Assembly (NCBI RefSeq): GCF_000281975.1
Contig: NZ_AKKE01000065.1
Location: 1-64,000, forward strand
Direction of reading: 5' to 3'
DNA: 64,000 bases
DNA from: Novosphingobium sp. AP12
Lineage (GTDB): Bacteria > Pseudomonadota > Alphaproteobacteria > Sphingomonadales > Sphingomonadaceae
A program made the position numbers and the translations under genes. The notes below the pieces were generated by a model that was not told the origin of the DNA, ran no database searches, and worked only from the letters and a program-made list of their open reading frames with translations. Shown here piece after piece: positions 15,575 to 25,199 of the stretch; position 1 is the stretch's first letter, and each line of letters begins with the position of its first letter.

Positions 15575-17896
15575 TCAGAACCTGTAGGCCGCGGAGAGGC
15601 CATAAGTGCGGCGCTCGCCCGGGTAGGTGCTCATCGAGCGATTGAAGAACATGCCGAAGGTGTTGGTACGGTAGTACTGGTCGGTTAGGTTCTTCACCCA
15701 GGCGGCGACCTCGATCCCGCCATCGGTGCGGTAGGCAAGGCGCGCATCGCCCAGCCACAGGTCGTCCTGCGCGAAGGTGTCGCGCACCAGTTGCCGGATC
15801 GCCGGATCGGCGAGGAACGGGGCGGGGTTGTTGTTCGTGGCGTCGGACCAGGTGTGGAAGCGGTAGCGGCTAGTATAGCGCCAGTCGGTGCTGAACGTCA
15901 GCGTGCCCGAACCCACCGCGATCTCGTAGCTTCCCGACAGGTTCAGGGTATGCTTCGGAGCACGCTCGAGGGACTGTCCGCTAAGGTCCAGCGGTGCGCC
16001 CTGGTTGATCGGGAAGGGCACCGAGGCGTTGGTGAAGCCCTTGTACGTCGAATCCTGGTAACCGTAGCCCGCGCTCAGCGAGAGCCCCGCGAAAGGCCGC
16101 GCCGCCGCCTCGATCTCGAAGCCGTTGACGCGCGCCGCCGCGGCGTTCTGGGTACGGGTGCCGACGCTCTGCAGCACGGTCACCTGCATGTCGTCGATAT
16201 CGTAGTGGAAGGCGGTGGCGTTGAAGGTGACCTTGCGATCGAGCCAGCTGGTCTTGATGCCGGCCTCGTAGGAGGTGAGCGTCTCGGGATCGTAGACGCC
16301 GAGGTCGCCGGGGCTGGCGACATAGGTGTTGTACGCGCCCGAGCGGAAGCCGCGCGCCACGCGGGCGAACAGCAGCACGTCGTCGGTCGCCTTGTAGTCC
16401 GCCGAGGCGTCCCAGGTGAACTTCTTCCACGAGCGGCTGCCCGGCACCGCATCGAGGTCGTTGCCGAAGCCGTCGTTGTAGATGCCGTTGGCGGTGTCGA
16501 TGTAGACGTTCTTGGGCACGCTGGCGTCGAAGACGTTGCCGGGCTGGGTCGCATAGTCGTAGGCGACGCCCCCGATCGACTTCTTCTCCCAGGTGTAGCG
16601 CCCGCCTGCGGTCAGCTTGAACGCGGGCGTCACTTCGTAGCTGACGCTGGCGAATCCGGCGAGGTTGTCGGTTTTGGTGTCGAAGTCGTAGGCAGCGCCG
16701 TCCACCCCGAAGTTGATCGGGCTGTAGAGGCCGAGCTGGCCGAAACTGTTGGTTTTGTCGTGCAGGTAGTAAGCGCCCACGATCCAACCGAAGCGGTTCC
16801 CGTCCGGTGATTCCAAGCGCAATTCGTTGGTGAAGGTCTCCGACGACCCGCCGTAGCGCTCGTGGAACTCCGAGATGGGGTTGGCATCGTCGTCCGAGTA
16901 GATCAGCGAACTGGACTTCTCGTAGGAGGTGATGTCGATCAGCCTCGCGCCGCCGAGGTCCACGTCGAGCCGCGCGTCGGTTCCGAAGCGGCGGGCGCGG
17001 GTGAAATCGGAACCATTGTTGCTGAGCGCCGTCTCGGCATCACGCTCGACATAGCCGTCGAAGTCCGCGCCGCCGGCCAGGAGGCCGACGTGCTGGAGCG
17101 GCTGGCGCTGCTTGCTGACGCCGCCATGGACCTTCACCAGCAGCGAGGCGTCGGGCGTGAACTGGTAGCCGAGCTGGCCGCGCAGGTCCCAGATGTCGTA
17201 GCCGCCGGCCTTCTTGCCGGTGAAGTCGTTATGATACTGCCCGTCGCGGCTCTTGTAGACGCCGGCGGCGCGGAAGTTCAGCCTGTCCGAGAGCGGCCCG
17301 CCGACGCCGGCTTCCAGTTGGACGGTGTTGTCGCTGCCGTAGACCGCGCGGCCCTGCCCGGAGAGCGTGTCGCTCGGCTTGGTGGTGACGTAGTGGATCG
17401 CGCCAGCCGTGGTGTTCTTGCCCCACAGCGAGCCCTGGGGTCCGCGCAGCACTTCGACGCGGTCGAGGTCGTAGAGCGGCTCGCTCTGCGCGGAGCCGGC
17501 GGAGATGAATACCTCGTCCTCGTAGACGCCGACAGCGGACGTGGCGGTGGGGGTGAAGTCGTTGGTGCCGATGCCGCGCAGGCGGTAGCGCGGCATGGCG
17601 GCGCCCATCGCCGATTCCGCCGCCAGGTTGGGCGTCAGGCGCGCGAGGCCGATGCCGTCGCGCACCTGCTTGTCGGCGATGTCCTCGCCGCCGATCGCGG
17701 TGATCGACAGCGGCACGTCCTGCAGGTTCGCCGAGCGCTTGGTGGCGGTGACGACGATCTCGCCGCCATGGGAGCCGGCGTCGTCGGCGGCATCTGCGGC
17801 GGGCGCCTCGTCCGCCTGCGCGGGCGCGGCCAGCAGCAGTGCGAGTGCGGTGAGGCTGCCGCTCAAGGCGGCGGTTGCCCGGATGGATGGTGTCAT
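15575..17896 (-). CDS. TonB-dependent outer-membrane receptor (choline-sulfatase operon)
   Basis: A 773-aa TonB receptor with a signal peptide ending at APAQA, a TonB-box region GGEIVVTATKRSANLQ, the plug motif YDLDRVEVLRGPQGSLWGKN and a C-terminal YRF. The gene lies 27 nt after the sulfatase gene and 4 nt before the MFS gene, so the three form one operon. It probably imports a sulfate ester, or a larger conjugate carrying one. No sigma-54 match was found upstream of this operon; control is more likely by the divergent LysR gene at 19537. Confidence 0.88.
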   Translation of the reverse strand: MTPSIRATAALSGSLTALALLLAAPAQADEAPAADAADDAGSHGGEIVVTATKRSANLQDVPLSITAIGGEDIADKQVRDGIGLARLTPNLAAESAMGAAMPRYRLRGIGTNDFTPTATSAVGVYEDEVFISAGSAQSEPLYDLDRVEVLRGPQGSLWGKNTTAGAIHYVTTKPSDTLSGQGRAVYGSDNTVQLEAGVGGPLSDRLNFRAAGVYKSRDGQYHNDFTGKKAGGYDIWDLRGQLGYQFTPDASLLVKVHGGVSKQRQPLQHVGLLAGGADFDGYVERDAETALSNNGSDFTRARRFGTDARLDVDLGGARLIDITSYEKSSSLIYSDDDANPISEFHERYGGSSETFTNELRLESPDGNRFGWIVGAYYLHDKTNSFGQLGLYSPINFGVDGAAYDFDTKTDNLAGFASVSYEVTPAFKLTAGGRYTWEKKSIGGVAYDYATQPGNVFDASVPKNVYIDTANGIYNDGFGNDLDAVPGSRSWKKFTWDASADYKATDDVLLFARVARGFRSGAYNTYVASPGDLGVYDPETLTSYEAGIKTSWLDRKVTFNATAFHYDIDDMQVTVLQSVGTRTQNAAAARVNGFEIEAAARPFAGLSLSAGYGYQDSTYKGFTNASVPFPINQGAPLDLSGQSLERAPKHTLNLSGSYEIAVGSGTLTFSTDWRYTSRYRFHTWSDATNNNPAPFLADPAIRQLVRDTFAQDDLWLGDARLAYRTDGGIEVAAWVKNLTDQYYRTNTFGMFFNRSMSTYPGERRTYGLSAAYRF

Positions 17897-17923
17897 GAGT
17901 GTTCCCCTGCTTTTTCGTTTATC

Positions 17924-19447
17924 TCAGGCGCCGCGGACGCGCGGGAAGCGGGCGACCGCCTCCAGCTCTTCGAGGTCCATGTGGCTGCGGATATATTCGC
18001 GCGAGGCGTCGCGCGGCGGGTTCCAGTCCCACGACTGGAGTCGCCCGGTGGCGTTGGCGGAGGAAACGACGCGGCGTTGGCGCTGGCTGGCGATGACGTC
18101 GCGCTCGATGGCGGCAAGGTCCCAGCGGCGCGCCACTTCGTCCCGGAAAGCGGTGATGCGGTCGGCATGCTCCGGCGCCCGCGCGAGGTTGCGCAGTTCG
18201 ACCGGGTCGCTCGCGAGGTCGTAGAGCTGGTCGGGGTCGGCGGGCGAGTGGATGAACTTCCACTGCTCTCGGCGGATCATCACGATCGGTGCGATCGCTC
18301 CTTCGGCCAGGTACTCGCCCATGACCTCGTCGTGGCCCGGCGCGCCTTCGAGGTGCGGCAGCAGGCTGTGTCCGTCCAGGGGCGCGGCCATGTCGGGTTC
18401 AAGGCCGGCAAGGTCGAGCAAGGTGGGGAACAGGTCGAGCAGCGAAACGCTCTCATCCACCGTATTCGGGGCGATCCGGCCGGGCGCGCTGACGATCAGC
18501 GGTACGCGGGCGCCGCCCTCGAGGAAGTTCATCTTGTACCACAGGCCCCGCTCGCCGAGCATTTCGCCATGGTCGCTGCACACGACGACGACGGTGTCCC
18601 CGGCCAGCCCGGTGTCCTCCAGCGTATCGAGGATCACGCCGATCTGCTCGTCGACGAAGCTGATCGCGCCGTAATAGGCCCGCCGGGCGGCGCGGACCTG
18701 CACCTCGGTCACCGGGTCGAGATCGTTGCCGCAGACGTGGCGCAGGCGGCGCGAATGCGGGTCGAGTTCGTCCAGCGGCAGCGACACACGCGGCAGGTCG
18801 ATCTCCTCATCCTCGTAGAGATCCCAGTACCTACGGGGGATCGCGAAGGGATCGTGCGGATGAGTGAGCGAGGCGACGAGGAAGAACGGGCGCTCGTCGC
18901 CGTCGGTCTTGCGGGCGATGTCGAACAGCTTGCGCCGCGTGGTGAAGACCACTTCCTCGTCGAAATCGAGCTGGTTGGTGCGCACCGTGGGCCCGGCGGT
19001 AAGCACCGAATCCATCGAATGATACCAGGTCGGCCGCTCGTCGAAGTTCGTCCAGTCGGGGGTCCAGCCGAAGTCGGCGGGGTAGATGTCGGTGGTCAGG
19101 CGCTCCTCGAAGCCGTGGAGCTGGTCGGGGCCGACGAAGTGCATCTTGCCCGACAGGATCGTGCGGTAGCCGCCGAGGCGCAGGTGGTGCGCGATCGTCG
19201 GCGTGGTCGAGGTGAATTCGCAGGCGTTGTCGTAGGCGCCGATGCGCGAGGGCAGCCGGCCCGAGAGCATCGAGAAGCGCGAGGGCGCACAGAGCGGGCT
19301 GTTGCAGTAGGCCGAACGAAACGACACACCGCCGCTCGCCAGCCGCGCCAGGTTGGGCGACTTCACCGGCGATTTGCCGAGGAAAGGCAGCGCGCCGGCT
19401 GCGAGCTGGTCGGCCATGATGAGAAGAAAGTTTTGCTTCTTGGTCAT
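17924..19447 (-). CDS. betC: Choline-sulfatase / type I sulfatase
   Basis: A 507-aa type I sulfatase. The formylglycine motif CAPSR (Cys53-Arg57) is in SPLCAPSRFSMLSGRLPSRIGAYDN, the form typical of choline-sulfatases, and the calcium-site start FLLIMADQ and later VVCSDHGEMLGERGLWYK are present. The length matches BetC (about 500-510 aa), and the C-terminal SHMDLEELE tail is also BetC-like. It would hydrolyse choline-O-sulfate to choline and sulfate in the cytoplasm, as no signal peptide is present. It needs conversion of Cys53 by a formylglycine-generating enzyme, which is not in the window. The divergent LysR gene resembles choline-sulfate-use regulators. Another sulfate ester is possible as substrate. 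Confidence 0.82.
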   Translation of the reverse strand: MTKKQNFLLIMADQLAAGALPFLGKSPVKSPNLARLASGGVSFRSAYCNSPLCAPSRFSMLSGRLPSRIGAYDNACEFTSTTPTIAHHLRLGGYRTILSGKMHFVGPDQLHGFEERLTTDIYPADFGWTPDWTNFDERPTWYHSMDSVLTAGPTVRTNQLDFDEEVVFTTRRKLFDIARKTDGDERPFFLVASLTHPHDPFAIPRRYWDLYEDEEIDLPRVSLPLDELDPHSRRLRHVCGNDLDPVTEVQVRAARRAYYGAISFVDEQIGVILDTLEDTGLAGDTVVVVCSDHGEMLGERGLWYKMNFLEGGARVPLIVSAPGRIAPNTVDESVSLLDLFPTLLDLAGLEPDMAAPLDGHSLLPHLEGAPGHDEVMGEYLAEGAIAPIVMIRREQWKFIHSPADPDQLYDLASDPVELRNLARAPEHADRITAFRDEVARRWDLAAIERDVIASQRQRRVVSSANATGRLQSWDWNPPRDASREYIRSHMDLEELEAVARFPRVRGA

Positions 19448-19536
19448 CGACTCTAATTGTCTAGCGATTTGGTTGGGATTAGATAGAGAGAAGCCAAGGC
19501 GGCCGTGAACCCGCTGTTTGCTTAAGGATGCGATAA

Positions 19537-20478
19537 GTGGGACTGATCTTTTCCGGGTTCGGGCGGCTGCCCTTGAAAAGCCTCGCGGTGTTCGAGGCGG
19601 CGGCGCGCCACGGCAAGTTTTCGGCCGCCGCCGCGGAACTCGCCATGACCCAGGCCGGCGTCAGCCAGCACATAGCCCAGCTCGAGGCCGACCTTGGCGT
19701 CTCGCTGTTCGACCGCAAGCATCGCGGCGTCGCGCTCACCTCCGCAGGCACGCATTTCCAGCTCTCGGTGGAGCAGGGGCTGCGTACGCTGTCTGACGGC
19801 GTCGCCTCGGTGCGGCGGCTGGGAAGCGAGCGGACGGTCGACATCCTCACCGACTTTGGTTTTGCCGCGTGGTGGCTGATGCCGCGCATCGCCGCGCTGT
19901 CCGAATTGATGCCTCAGGTCGAGATACGGCTGGTCACCACCCAGTCCGAGATCGACGCATCCTCGGCCGACTTCGATCTCGGCATCCTGTTCGGGCGCGG
20001 CGAATGGACCGGCTGCACCTCGCGCCTGCTGTTCCGCGAGGAAGTCTATCCGGTCTGCTCGCCTGCCTACCTCGCGGGGCGCAGCGCCGCGCCGAGCCTG
20101 GATGAGATCGCCCGAATGCGCCTGCTCCATCTGCGCAGCAATGCGCCGCAGCGCTGGTTCGACTGGGACGAATGGTTCGCCGGAATGGGCGCGCAGTCGC
20201 CCGGGCGCCATCAGGAACTTGTGTTCAACAACTACCAGATCGTGCTGCAGGCGGTGCTGCTCGGGCAGGGAGTCGGGCTCGGCTGGGCGCCGCTGATCGA
20301 CGATCTCGTTGCCAGTGGCAGCCTTGTGCGCCTCAGCGAAAAGCCGCTTTTCAGCAAGCGCGGCTATCACATCGTTCGCCCGGTGCGGACGGGCGAAACC
20401 GATCCGCTGGCCGACGTCATAGCCACCTGGCTGCTCGGCGAGCATGGCCAGATTGGCGAGGGAGCTCACCTGCAATGA
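19537..20478 (+). CDS. LysR-family regulator, choline-sulfate-utilization type
   Basis: A 313-aa LysR regulator. The N-terminal helix-turn-helix is [20 protein letters not shown], followed by [11 protein letters not shown], and the effector domain begins [16 protein letters not shown], a pattern seen in GcvA-like regulators and in regulators next to betC. It uses a GTG start at 19537 with AAGGA about 9 nt upstream. It is divergent from the betC operon (89 bp between starts), the classic LysR target arrangement, and its stop overlaps the ATG of the TauD-like gene (ATGA), so both are co-expressed. Confidence 0.85.
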   Translation: MGLIFSGFGRLPLKSLAVFEAAARHGKFSAAAAELAMTQAGVSQHIAQLEADLGVSLFDRKHRGVALTSAGTHFQLSVEQGLRTLSDGVASVRRLGSERTVDILTDFGFAAWWLMPRIAALSELMPQVEIRLVTTQSEIDASSADFDLGILFGRGEWTGCTSRLLFREEVYPVCSPAYLAGRSAAPSLDEIARMRLLHLRSNAPQRWFDWDEWFAGMGAQSPGRHQELVFNNYQIVLQAVLLGQGVGLGWAPLIDDLVASGSLVRLSEKPLFSKRGYHIVRPVRTGETDPLADVIATWLLGEHGQIGEGAHLQ

Positions 20479-21347
20479 CGATCACCGCAACCCGCCTTGC
20501 CGTCGCGCCCGTCAGCGGCCGTATCGGCGCCGAGATCACCGGCGTCGCCCTGGGCGGCGACCTCGATCCAGCCACCATAGCCGAAATCCGCGCGGCGCTG
20601 CTCGCGCACAAGGTCGTGTTCGTGCGCGAGCAGGAGCATCTCGACGACGCGGCGCAGCAGGCTTTCGCGCAACTGCTCGGAATGCCGGTCGGGCATCCGA
20701 CCCTGCCGGGAGATGGCGGCGATTTCCTGCTCGAACTGGACTCGCATCGCGGCGGCAAGGCCAACAGCTGGCACACCGACGTGACGTTCGTGCCGGACTA
20801 TCCCGCGATCTCTGTCCTGCGCGCTGTAGTGGTTCCTCTCGCCGGGGGCGACACGACCTGGGCCAACTGCGTCGCCGCGCACGACCGCCTGCCGCCCTCG
20901 CTGCGGGCGCTGGCCGAGACCTTGTGGACGGTCCACAGCAACGATTACGACTACACCGCCAACCAGGAAGCGCCCGACGAGGCGCTCGACGCCTACCAGG
21001 CGACGTTCACCTCCACCATCATCGAGACGGAGCATCCGCTCGTGCGTGTCCATCCCGAGACCGGTGAGCGCGCGCTCGTGCTGGGCAGCTTCTTCAAGCG
21101 CTTCGTCGGCCACGGCCAGGACGAGAGCCGCCGCCTCTACGACCTGTTCCAGAGCCACGTCACACGGCTGGAGAACACCGTGCGCTGGCGCTGGCGCGCG
21201 GGTGACGTGGCGATCTGGGACAACCGCGCGACCCAGCACTACGCGATCGACGATTACGGCGACGCTCACCGGGTCATGCGCCGGGTGACGCTGGCGGGCG
21301 ACGTCGCGCGCGGGGTGGACGGGCGCGCCAGCCACAGGCTTACCTAG
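20475..21347 (+). CDS. TauD/AtsK-like Fe(II)/2-oxoglutarate dioxygenase
   Basis: A 290-aa non-heme iron dioxygenase. The facial triad is visible as His100-x-Asp102 (SWHTDVTF) and His255 ([12 protein letters not shown]), with the 2-oxoglutarate-binding Arg at about 266-270 (HRVMRR). The family (TauD for taurine, AtsK for alkyl sulfates) hydroxylates the carbon next to sulfur or sulfate ester, releasing sulfite or sulfate and an aldehyde. Length is as expected (TauD 283, AtsK about 300). It is co-transcribed with the LysR gene through a 4-nt overlap. Alkyl sulfate is the more likely substrate given the neighbouring sulfatase. Confidence 0.87.
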   Translation: MTITATRLAVAPVSGRIGAEITGVALGGDLDPATIAEIRAALLAHKVVFVREQEHLDDAAQQAFAQLLGMPVGHPTLPGDGGDFLLELDSHRGGKANSWHTDVTFVPDYPAISVLRAVVVPLAGGDTTWANCVAAHDRLPPSLRALAETLWTVHSNDYDYTANQEAPDEALDAYQATFTSTIIETEHPLVRVHPETGERALVLGSFFKRFVGHGQDESRRLYDLFQSHVTRLENTVRWRWRAGDVAIWDNRATQHYAIDDYGDAHRVMRRVTLAGDVARGVDGRASHRLT

Positions 21348-21662
21348 GCGATTGCGCAAATCGGGCCAGCAGGCGCCCTGGCCGGACCATGCGCGGCGCG
21401 CTACGGGCGCTATCCCACGCTCAGGCTGCAGGTCCCCATGTTCATCGGGACCGGGGCATCGGACCTCACCCCGTCCGCGCTCAACCAGTTGACCCTGATG
21501 AAGGACGCCTGCGCCGCCGGATCGGTGGTCGAGGGTCACGTCTATGCCGGCCTCGGCCACAGCGCCATGGTCAACGCCTCGCTGAGGGATTCCATCCCGT
21601 TCGTGAAGAAGGCTTTCGCGGGCGAGGTGATCACGCTGGTGTGCGAGCCTCACCTGCAGTGA
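21348..21662 (+). pseudogene. Remnant of a secretory-lipase-like alpha/beta hydrolase (C-terminal part)
   Basis: The frame is open from just after the TauD-like stop and reads into FIGTGASDLTPSALNQLTL, then GHVYAGLGHSAMVNASL and DSIPFVKKAF. This looks like the C-terminal third of a secretory-lipase type alpha/beta hydrolase, with the catalytic Asp and His regions but without the serine elbow. No convincing start or ribosome site precedes it (first ATG at 21438), so it is most likely a 5'-truncated remnant. Confidence 0.55.
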
Positions 21663-21788
21663 GGGATACGCTTTGACGCGGACCCCTGTTGCGAAAGCAG
21701 CAGGATCTGCTTCCCGGAGTGCGGCGTCCTCATCAGCGGCGATGCGGCGGCTGGCGGGAAAGGGCGGAATTAGCACCTCTCCCGCGAC

Positions 21789-21804
21789 TGGCACCCTTGT
21801 TGCT
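21789..21804 (+). promoter_or_regulatory. Sigma-54 promoter for the 21849 monooxygenase operon
   Basis: The plus strand reads TGGCACCCTTGTTGCT, matching TGGCAC-N5-TTGCW, 45 nt before the ATG at 21849. Confidence 0.85.
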
Positions 21805-21848
21805 TGACGGAGCACACCGGCCCTGCGCCACCAGCCAAGGAGTGATCG

Positions 21849-22931
21849 ATGCCAGTCGAATTCGTCGGTGGACTGTTTCCCCGCAACCAGCTCAATCCCT
21901 TCGGCGCCTATGGGCAGGCTCCCGACCTGACGTACCTGCGCGACCTTGCCCGCGCGCACGAACATGCCGGTTTCGACCGCGTGCTGATCGCCAACGGCGG
22001 CGCGGACCCGATCTTTCTCGCCGCGCACGTCGCAGGTCAGACGGAACGGCTGGGCTTCATGATCGCGCACCGCCCCGGACTGATCGCGCCGACCATCGCC
22101 GCGCGTTCGTTCGCCACGCTCGACCACACGACGGGAGGCCGGGTGCGCCTCCACGCCATCACTGGCTTCGCCGCCGAGCCCGAACACGGCGAGACGCTCG
22201 TCGACAAGAACGAGCGTTACGCCCGCGCCGACGAGTATCTCGAGATCGTCCGCCGTTCGTGGACTTCGAGCGAACCCTTCGACTTCAAGGGCAAGTACTA
22301 TGAGGTGAAGGGCGCGTTCCTGCCCACCAAGCCGCTCAGCAAACCGCATGTCCCGGTCTCGGTGGGCGGCTCGTCCGAGGCGGCCTATCATGTCGCGGTC
22401 AGGCACTCGGACCTCTACGCGCTCTGGGCCGAACCTCTGGCGGACACTGCGCAGCGGATCGCCAAGCTGCACGCGGTGGCCGCCGAACACGGTGTCGCCG
22501 CGCCGCGCGTCAGCCTGTCGGTGCGCCTCATCACCGCCGAGACCGACGACCTTGCATGGGCCAAGGCCCGCCGCATCGTCGAGCAGCTCAAGGCGGGCCG
22601 TGCGGCCAGCTTGCGGGGCGGCGACCGGGGCCAGAGCGGGGGCGGGCAGCGCCAGCTCGCCTTCGCCGAGCAGTCCGAGCGGTTCGACCGCGCGCTGTTC
22701 CTCGGCACTTCGACCGCGATCGGCGGCGGCACCGATTCGACCTCGCTGGTCGGCACTCCGGACACCGTGGTCGCCGCGCTGCTCGACTACTACGACCTTG
22801 GCGTCACGACGTTCCTCAACCGGGGATACGATCCCTATCACGACGCCGTCGATTACGGCCGGTATATCATCCCCGCCGTGCGCGAAGCCGTGCGCCAGCG
22901 CGAGGAAGCGGCGGTCAGGCTGCGCGCCTGA
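21849..22931 (+). CDS. SsuD-like flavin-dependent monooxygenase
   Basis: A 360-aa LLM-class monooxygenase. It has LARAHEHAGFDRVLIANGG, a substrate-loop region, HTTGGRVRLHAITGFAAE, KNERYARADEYLEI, the flavin-site VSVGGSSEAAYHVA, and the C-terminal SLVGTPDTVVAALLDYYDLGVTTFLNRGYDP. It is most similar in this window to 56791-57894 (same MPVEFVG start), forming a sub-family distinct from the 384-403-aa SsuD types. AAGGAG precedes the ATG. It begins a two-gene operon with an exported hydrolase. It probably releases sulfite from an alkanesulfonate-type compound; the exact substrate is unknown. Confidence 0.85.
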   Translation: MPVEFVGGLFPRNQLNPFGAYGQAPDLTYLRDLARAHEHAGFDRVLIANGGADPIFLAAHVAGQTERLGFMIAHRPGLIAPTIAARSFATLDHTTGGRVRLHAITGFAAEPEHGETLVDKNERYARADEYLEIVRRSWTSSEPFDFKGKYYEVKGAFLPTKPLSKPHVPVSVGGSSEAAYHVAVRHSDLYALWAEPLADTAQRIAKLHAVAAEHGVAAPRVSLSVRLITAETDDLAWAKARRIVEQLKAGRAASLRGGDRGQSGGGQRQLAFAEQSERFDRALFLGTSTAIGGGTDSTSLVGTPDTVVAALLDYYDLGVTTFLNRGYDPYHDAVDYGRYIIPAVREAVRQREEAAVRLRA

Positions 22932-22968
22932 ACGCCCAGCGGACCGTCAGCAAGGGAGGAGTAATGTC

Positions 22969-23733
22969 ATGAGGACGTTCGCCACCGCTCTGGTCGCAGC
23001 GCTGTCGCTTGCCGCGGTCCACGCCCATGCGCAAGACGCGATCCGGGTGACCACCCCGCGCGGCGCGCCGGTCGAGGTGATCATCGACAAGCCGGCGGGG
23101 AAGGGCCCGTTTCCCGCCGTCGTCCTGGGTTCGGGATCGGGCTACGACATGCGCAAGCCGATCCTCGCCAGGGCGGCCGGGGCGCTCGTGGCGCAGGGGA
23201 TCGCGGTTTATCGGATCGACTGGGCCTACCGTGTCGCCGGCACGCCGTTCGCGAAGGAGACGCGCGACAGGAAGGCCCAGGTCGAGGACATGCGTACCGT
23301 CCTGCGCCTTGCTCAGAAGGACCCCGACGTCGATCCGGCGCGCATCGCGCTCGCCGGCAAGTCGCTCGGCTCGGTCGTCGCGTGGAAGCTGTTGCGGATG
23401 ACGCCCGAGGTGAAGGGCGCGATCCTGCTGACGCCGGTCTGCGATCCGAAGGAGGACGCCGAGGCGCCCGCTGGCTTCTATCCCGACATCGCCGCCGAGA
23501 GCCGGCCGCGCCTGTGGGTCATGGGCGATGTCGATCCGGTCTGCCCGGTGCCGGTGCTGGAACGCTACGTCGCCGCCGGCGGACGCGGCGACCGGATCGC
23601 CATCATCAGCGGCGATCACGGCTACCAGAGCCCGCTCCATCCCGAGCGGGACGCGCGGGCACTGGATCTGGCGCTCGACCTGACCACCGACTTCGCGCTG
23701 ACGCTGCTGGCGCCGTCCGCCGTGGTCAGGTGA
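22969..23733 (+). CDS. Exported alpha/beta hydrolase (dienelactone-hydrolase-like)
   Basis: A 254-aa hydrolase with a signal peptide (cleavage near HAHAQ, about residue 21). The nucleophile elbow is GKSLGS (Ser132), the acid is in GDVDPVC (about 187-189) and the histidine is His217 in GDHGYQSP. It starts 38 nt after the monooxygenase stop, with GGGAGGA upstream. An ATG five bases earlier gives only Met-Ser-stop and is ignored. It likely acts in the periplasm, perhaps trimming an ester from the compound whose sulfur is taken by the upstream enzyme; this role is inference. Confidence 0.78.
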   Translation: MRTFATALVAALSLAAVHAHAQDAIRVTTPRGAPVEVIIDKPAGKGPFPAVVLGSGSGYDMRKPILARAAGALVAQGIAVYRIDWAYRVAGTPFAKETRDRKAQVEDMRTVLRLAQKDPDVDPARIALAGKSLGSVVAWKLLRMTPEVKGAILLTPVCDPKEDAEAPAGFYPDIAAESRPRLWVMGDVDPVCPVPVLERYVAAGGRGDRIAIISGDHGYQSPLHPERDARALDLALDLTTDFALTLLAPSAVVR

Positions 23734-23739
23734 GCGCGT

Positions 23740-24489
23740 TCAGTCGGTGAGCTTGCCGTGGGAGTCCGCTTCGCCCTTGCGCCAGTAGCCCGCCGCCTTC
23801 GACCATTCGCGCGGGTGGCCGCGCTCGATCAGGAGGTGGTCGCGCAGCGCACGCGCGACGGTGGTTTCGGCGGCGATCCAGACGAAGCCCTCGCCCTCGG
23901 GCAGGGCGATGTTGCGTACCACCGCGAGCAGGGCGGCGGGATCGTCGGCGTCTTCGGCGGGGCGGTGCGCCCAGATCGCGGTGTGACTGGCGGCGGTTTC
24001 GAAGGTCTGCTGATCATCGGCCGAGGCGACCGCGACGACGCTGATGACCTCGACGCCCGCAGGCAGGTCCTCGATGCGGCGGCCGATGGCGGGCAGTGCG
24101 GTCTCGTCGCCCACGAGGAGCCACCAATCGAAGGTGGGCGAGACCACGGCGGAGCCGCGCGGGCCCCCGATCTCGATGGTGTCGCCGGGCTGCGCACCGA
24201 TGGCCCATTGCGTTGCAGGACCGGCCTCGTGGACGGCGAAGTCCAGCGTCAGGCGGCGCGCCTCGCGGTCGTAGGCGCGGGGCGTGTAGTCGCGGCGCTG
24301 CTCCTGCCCGGAGCCGTCGGCGGGGAGGAACAGCTTGACGTGGTCGTCGGCGCCGAGGCTGACGAAGTCGGCCAGTTCCTCGCCCTCCAGCACGATGCGG
24401 ATCATCGCGGGGGTGAGGTACTGCTTATCGGCGACGCTGAGGGCGCGGCGACGGGTTTCGTGGCGGTGGCGGATGATTTCATGCTTCAT
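23740..24489 (-). CDS. Siderophore-interacting protein (SIP, ViuB/YqjH-like flavin ferric reductase)
   Basis: A 249-aa flavoprotein of the SIP family. The FAD-binding part includes RDYTPRAYD and GPATQWA, followed by GDTIEIGGPRGS and the SIP-type segment WLLVGDETALPAIGRRIEDLP. The family reduces ferric chelates with NAD(P)H. It lies 25 nt after a methyltransferase gene in a two-gene operon, with a 14-bp palindrome upstream at 25200-25213. The longer frame to 24606 was rejected because it only overlaps the methyltransferase. It may serve iron or flavin metabolism rather than sulfur directly. Confidence 0.88.
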   Translation of the reverse strand: MKHEIIRHRHETRRRALSVADKQYLTPAMIRIVLEGEELADFVSLGADDHVKLFLPADGSGQEQRRDYTPRAYDREARRLTLDFAVHEAGPATQWAIGAQPGDTIEIGGPRGSAVVSPTFDWWLLVGDETALPAIGRRIEDLPAGVEVISVVAVASADDQQTFETAASHTAIWAHRPAEDADDPAALLAVVRNIALPEGEGFVWIAAETTVARALRDHLLIERGHPREWSKAAGYWRKGEADSHGKLTD

Positions 24490-24514
24490 TTGGGGGCGTT
24501 CCTTGGATGTCCGC

Positions 24515-25120
24515 TCAGGCCGGATCGTAGCGGCTGACTTCGATGCCGGTGCCGACCGGCAGCAGCACGCTGGTGATGCCGGGCTTGGTGCGGACGGCTT
24601 CGCCATAGGCGCGCACGCCGTCGCCGCCGGGGCGGATCATGTTGTCGGCGACGATGAGCGCGCCGGGGTTCAGCTTGGGGTAGAAGGCTTCGAGCGAGGG
24701 GACGTAGAGGTCCTTCCAAAGGTCGAGCAGGACGAAGTCGATCGGCTCGTCGATCTGCGCGATCAGGTCCAGCGCATTACCGACGCGAAAGTCGATATAG
24801 TCGGCGAGGCCGGCCTCTTCCGCCCTGGCACGGGCGTAGGCCGCTTTGTAGTCCTGCAGTTCGAGCGTGATGAGCTTGCCGCCCGAAGCGCGCGCCGCGT
24901 CGGCCAGCCAGATGCCCGAATAGCCGTAGGAGGTGCCGATCTCGAGGATCGTCGGAGCCTGCTTGCTGCGAGCGAGGATGTTGATGAGGCGGCCCGTTTC
25001 CGGCCCGACCGCGAGCAGCCGTGCATCGCGGTCGTCGGCCGACGAGGGGCGTGGCTGCGCCTGCTCGCTGGCTATGCGCTGATGGTAGTGGTCCAGCACC
25101 ACCGATACTTTGTCGTCCAT
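24515..25120 (-). CDS. Class I SAM-dependent O-methyltransferase-like protein
   Basis: A 201-aa methyltransferase of the O-methyltransferase 3 / CCoAOMT-like group. Motif I is ILEIGTSYGYSGIWLA, the acidic end of strand 2 is LITLELQ, and a DFVLLDLWKDLY segment follows, as in that family. The substrate is unknown. It is the first gene of an operon with the SIP gene and starts 80 bp downstream of a perfect palindrome (25200-25213) that is probably its operator. Confidence 0.8.
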   Translation of the reverse strand: MDDKVSVVLDHYHQRIASEQAQPRPSSADDRDARLLAVGPETGRLINILARSKQAPTILEIGTSYGYSGIWLADAARASGGKLITLELQDYKAAYARARAEEAGLADYIDFRVGNALDLIAQIDEPIDFVLLDLWKDLYVPSLEAFYPKLNPGALIVADNMIRPGGDGVRAYGEAVRTKPGITSVLLPVGTGIEVSRYDPA

Positions 25121-25199
25121 GTCGTGTTCTCCGATGGCGGTCCCGCGAGGGGACTCGATGCGCCTGATGGTTCGAGAGTAAGGTCGGTGAAATTCAATT

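Noticed and set aside
16862..19456. Very long plus-strand open frame (864 codons) and similar ones at 26563-29034 (+), 20466-22841 (-) and 33437-34999 (+)
   Set aside because: They lie antisense to TonB receptors, the sulfatase, the monooxygenase or the binding protein. Their translations are Arg/Val/Gly/Ala-rich, without any family motif, as expected from high GC.
19448..19536. Sigma-54 promoter for the betC operon
   Set aside because: No TGGCAY-N5-TTGC match on either strand; divergent LysR control is more likely.
22964..22972. ATG at 22964 as the start of the exported hydrolase
   Set aside because: It reads Met-Ser-stop. The ATG at 22969 opens a signal peptide and the full hydrolase frame.
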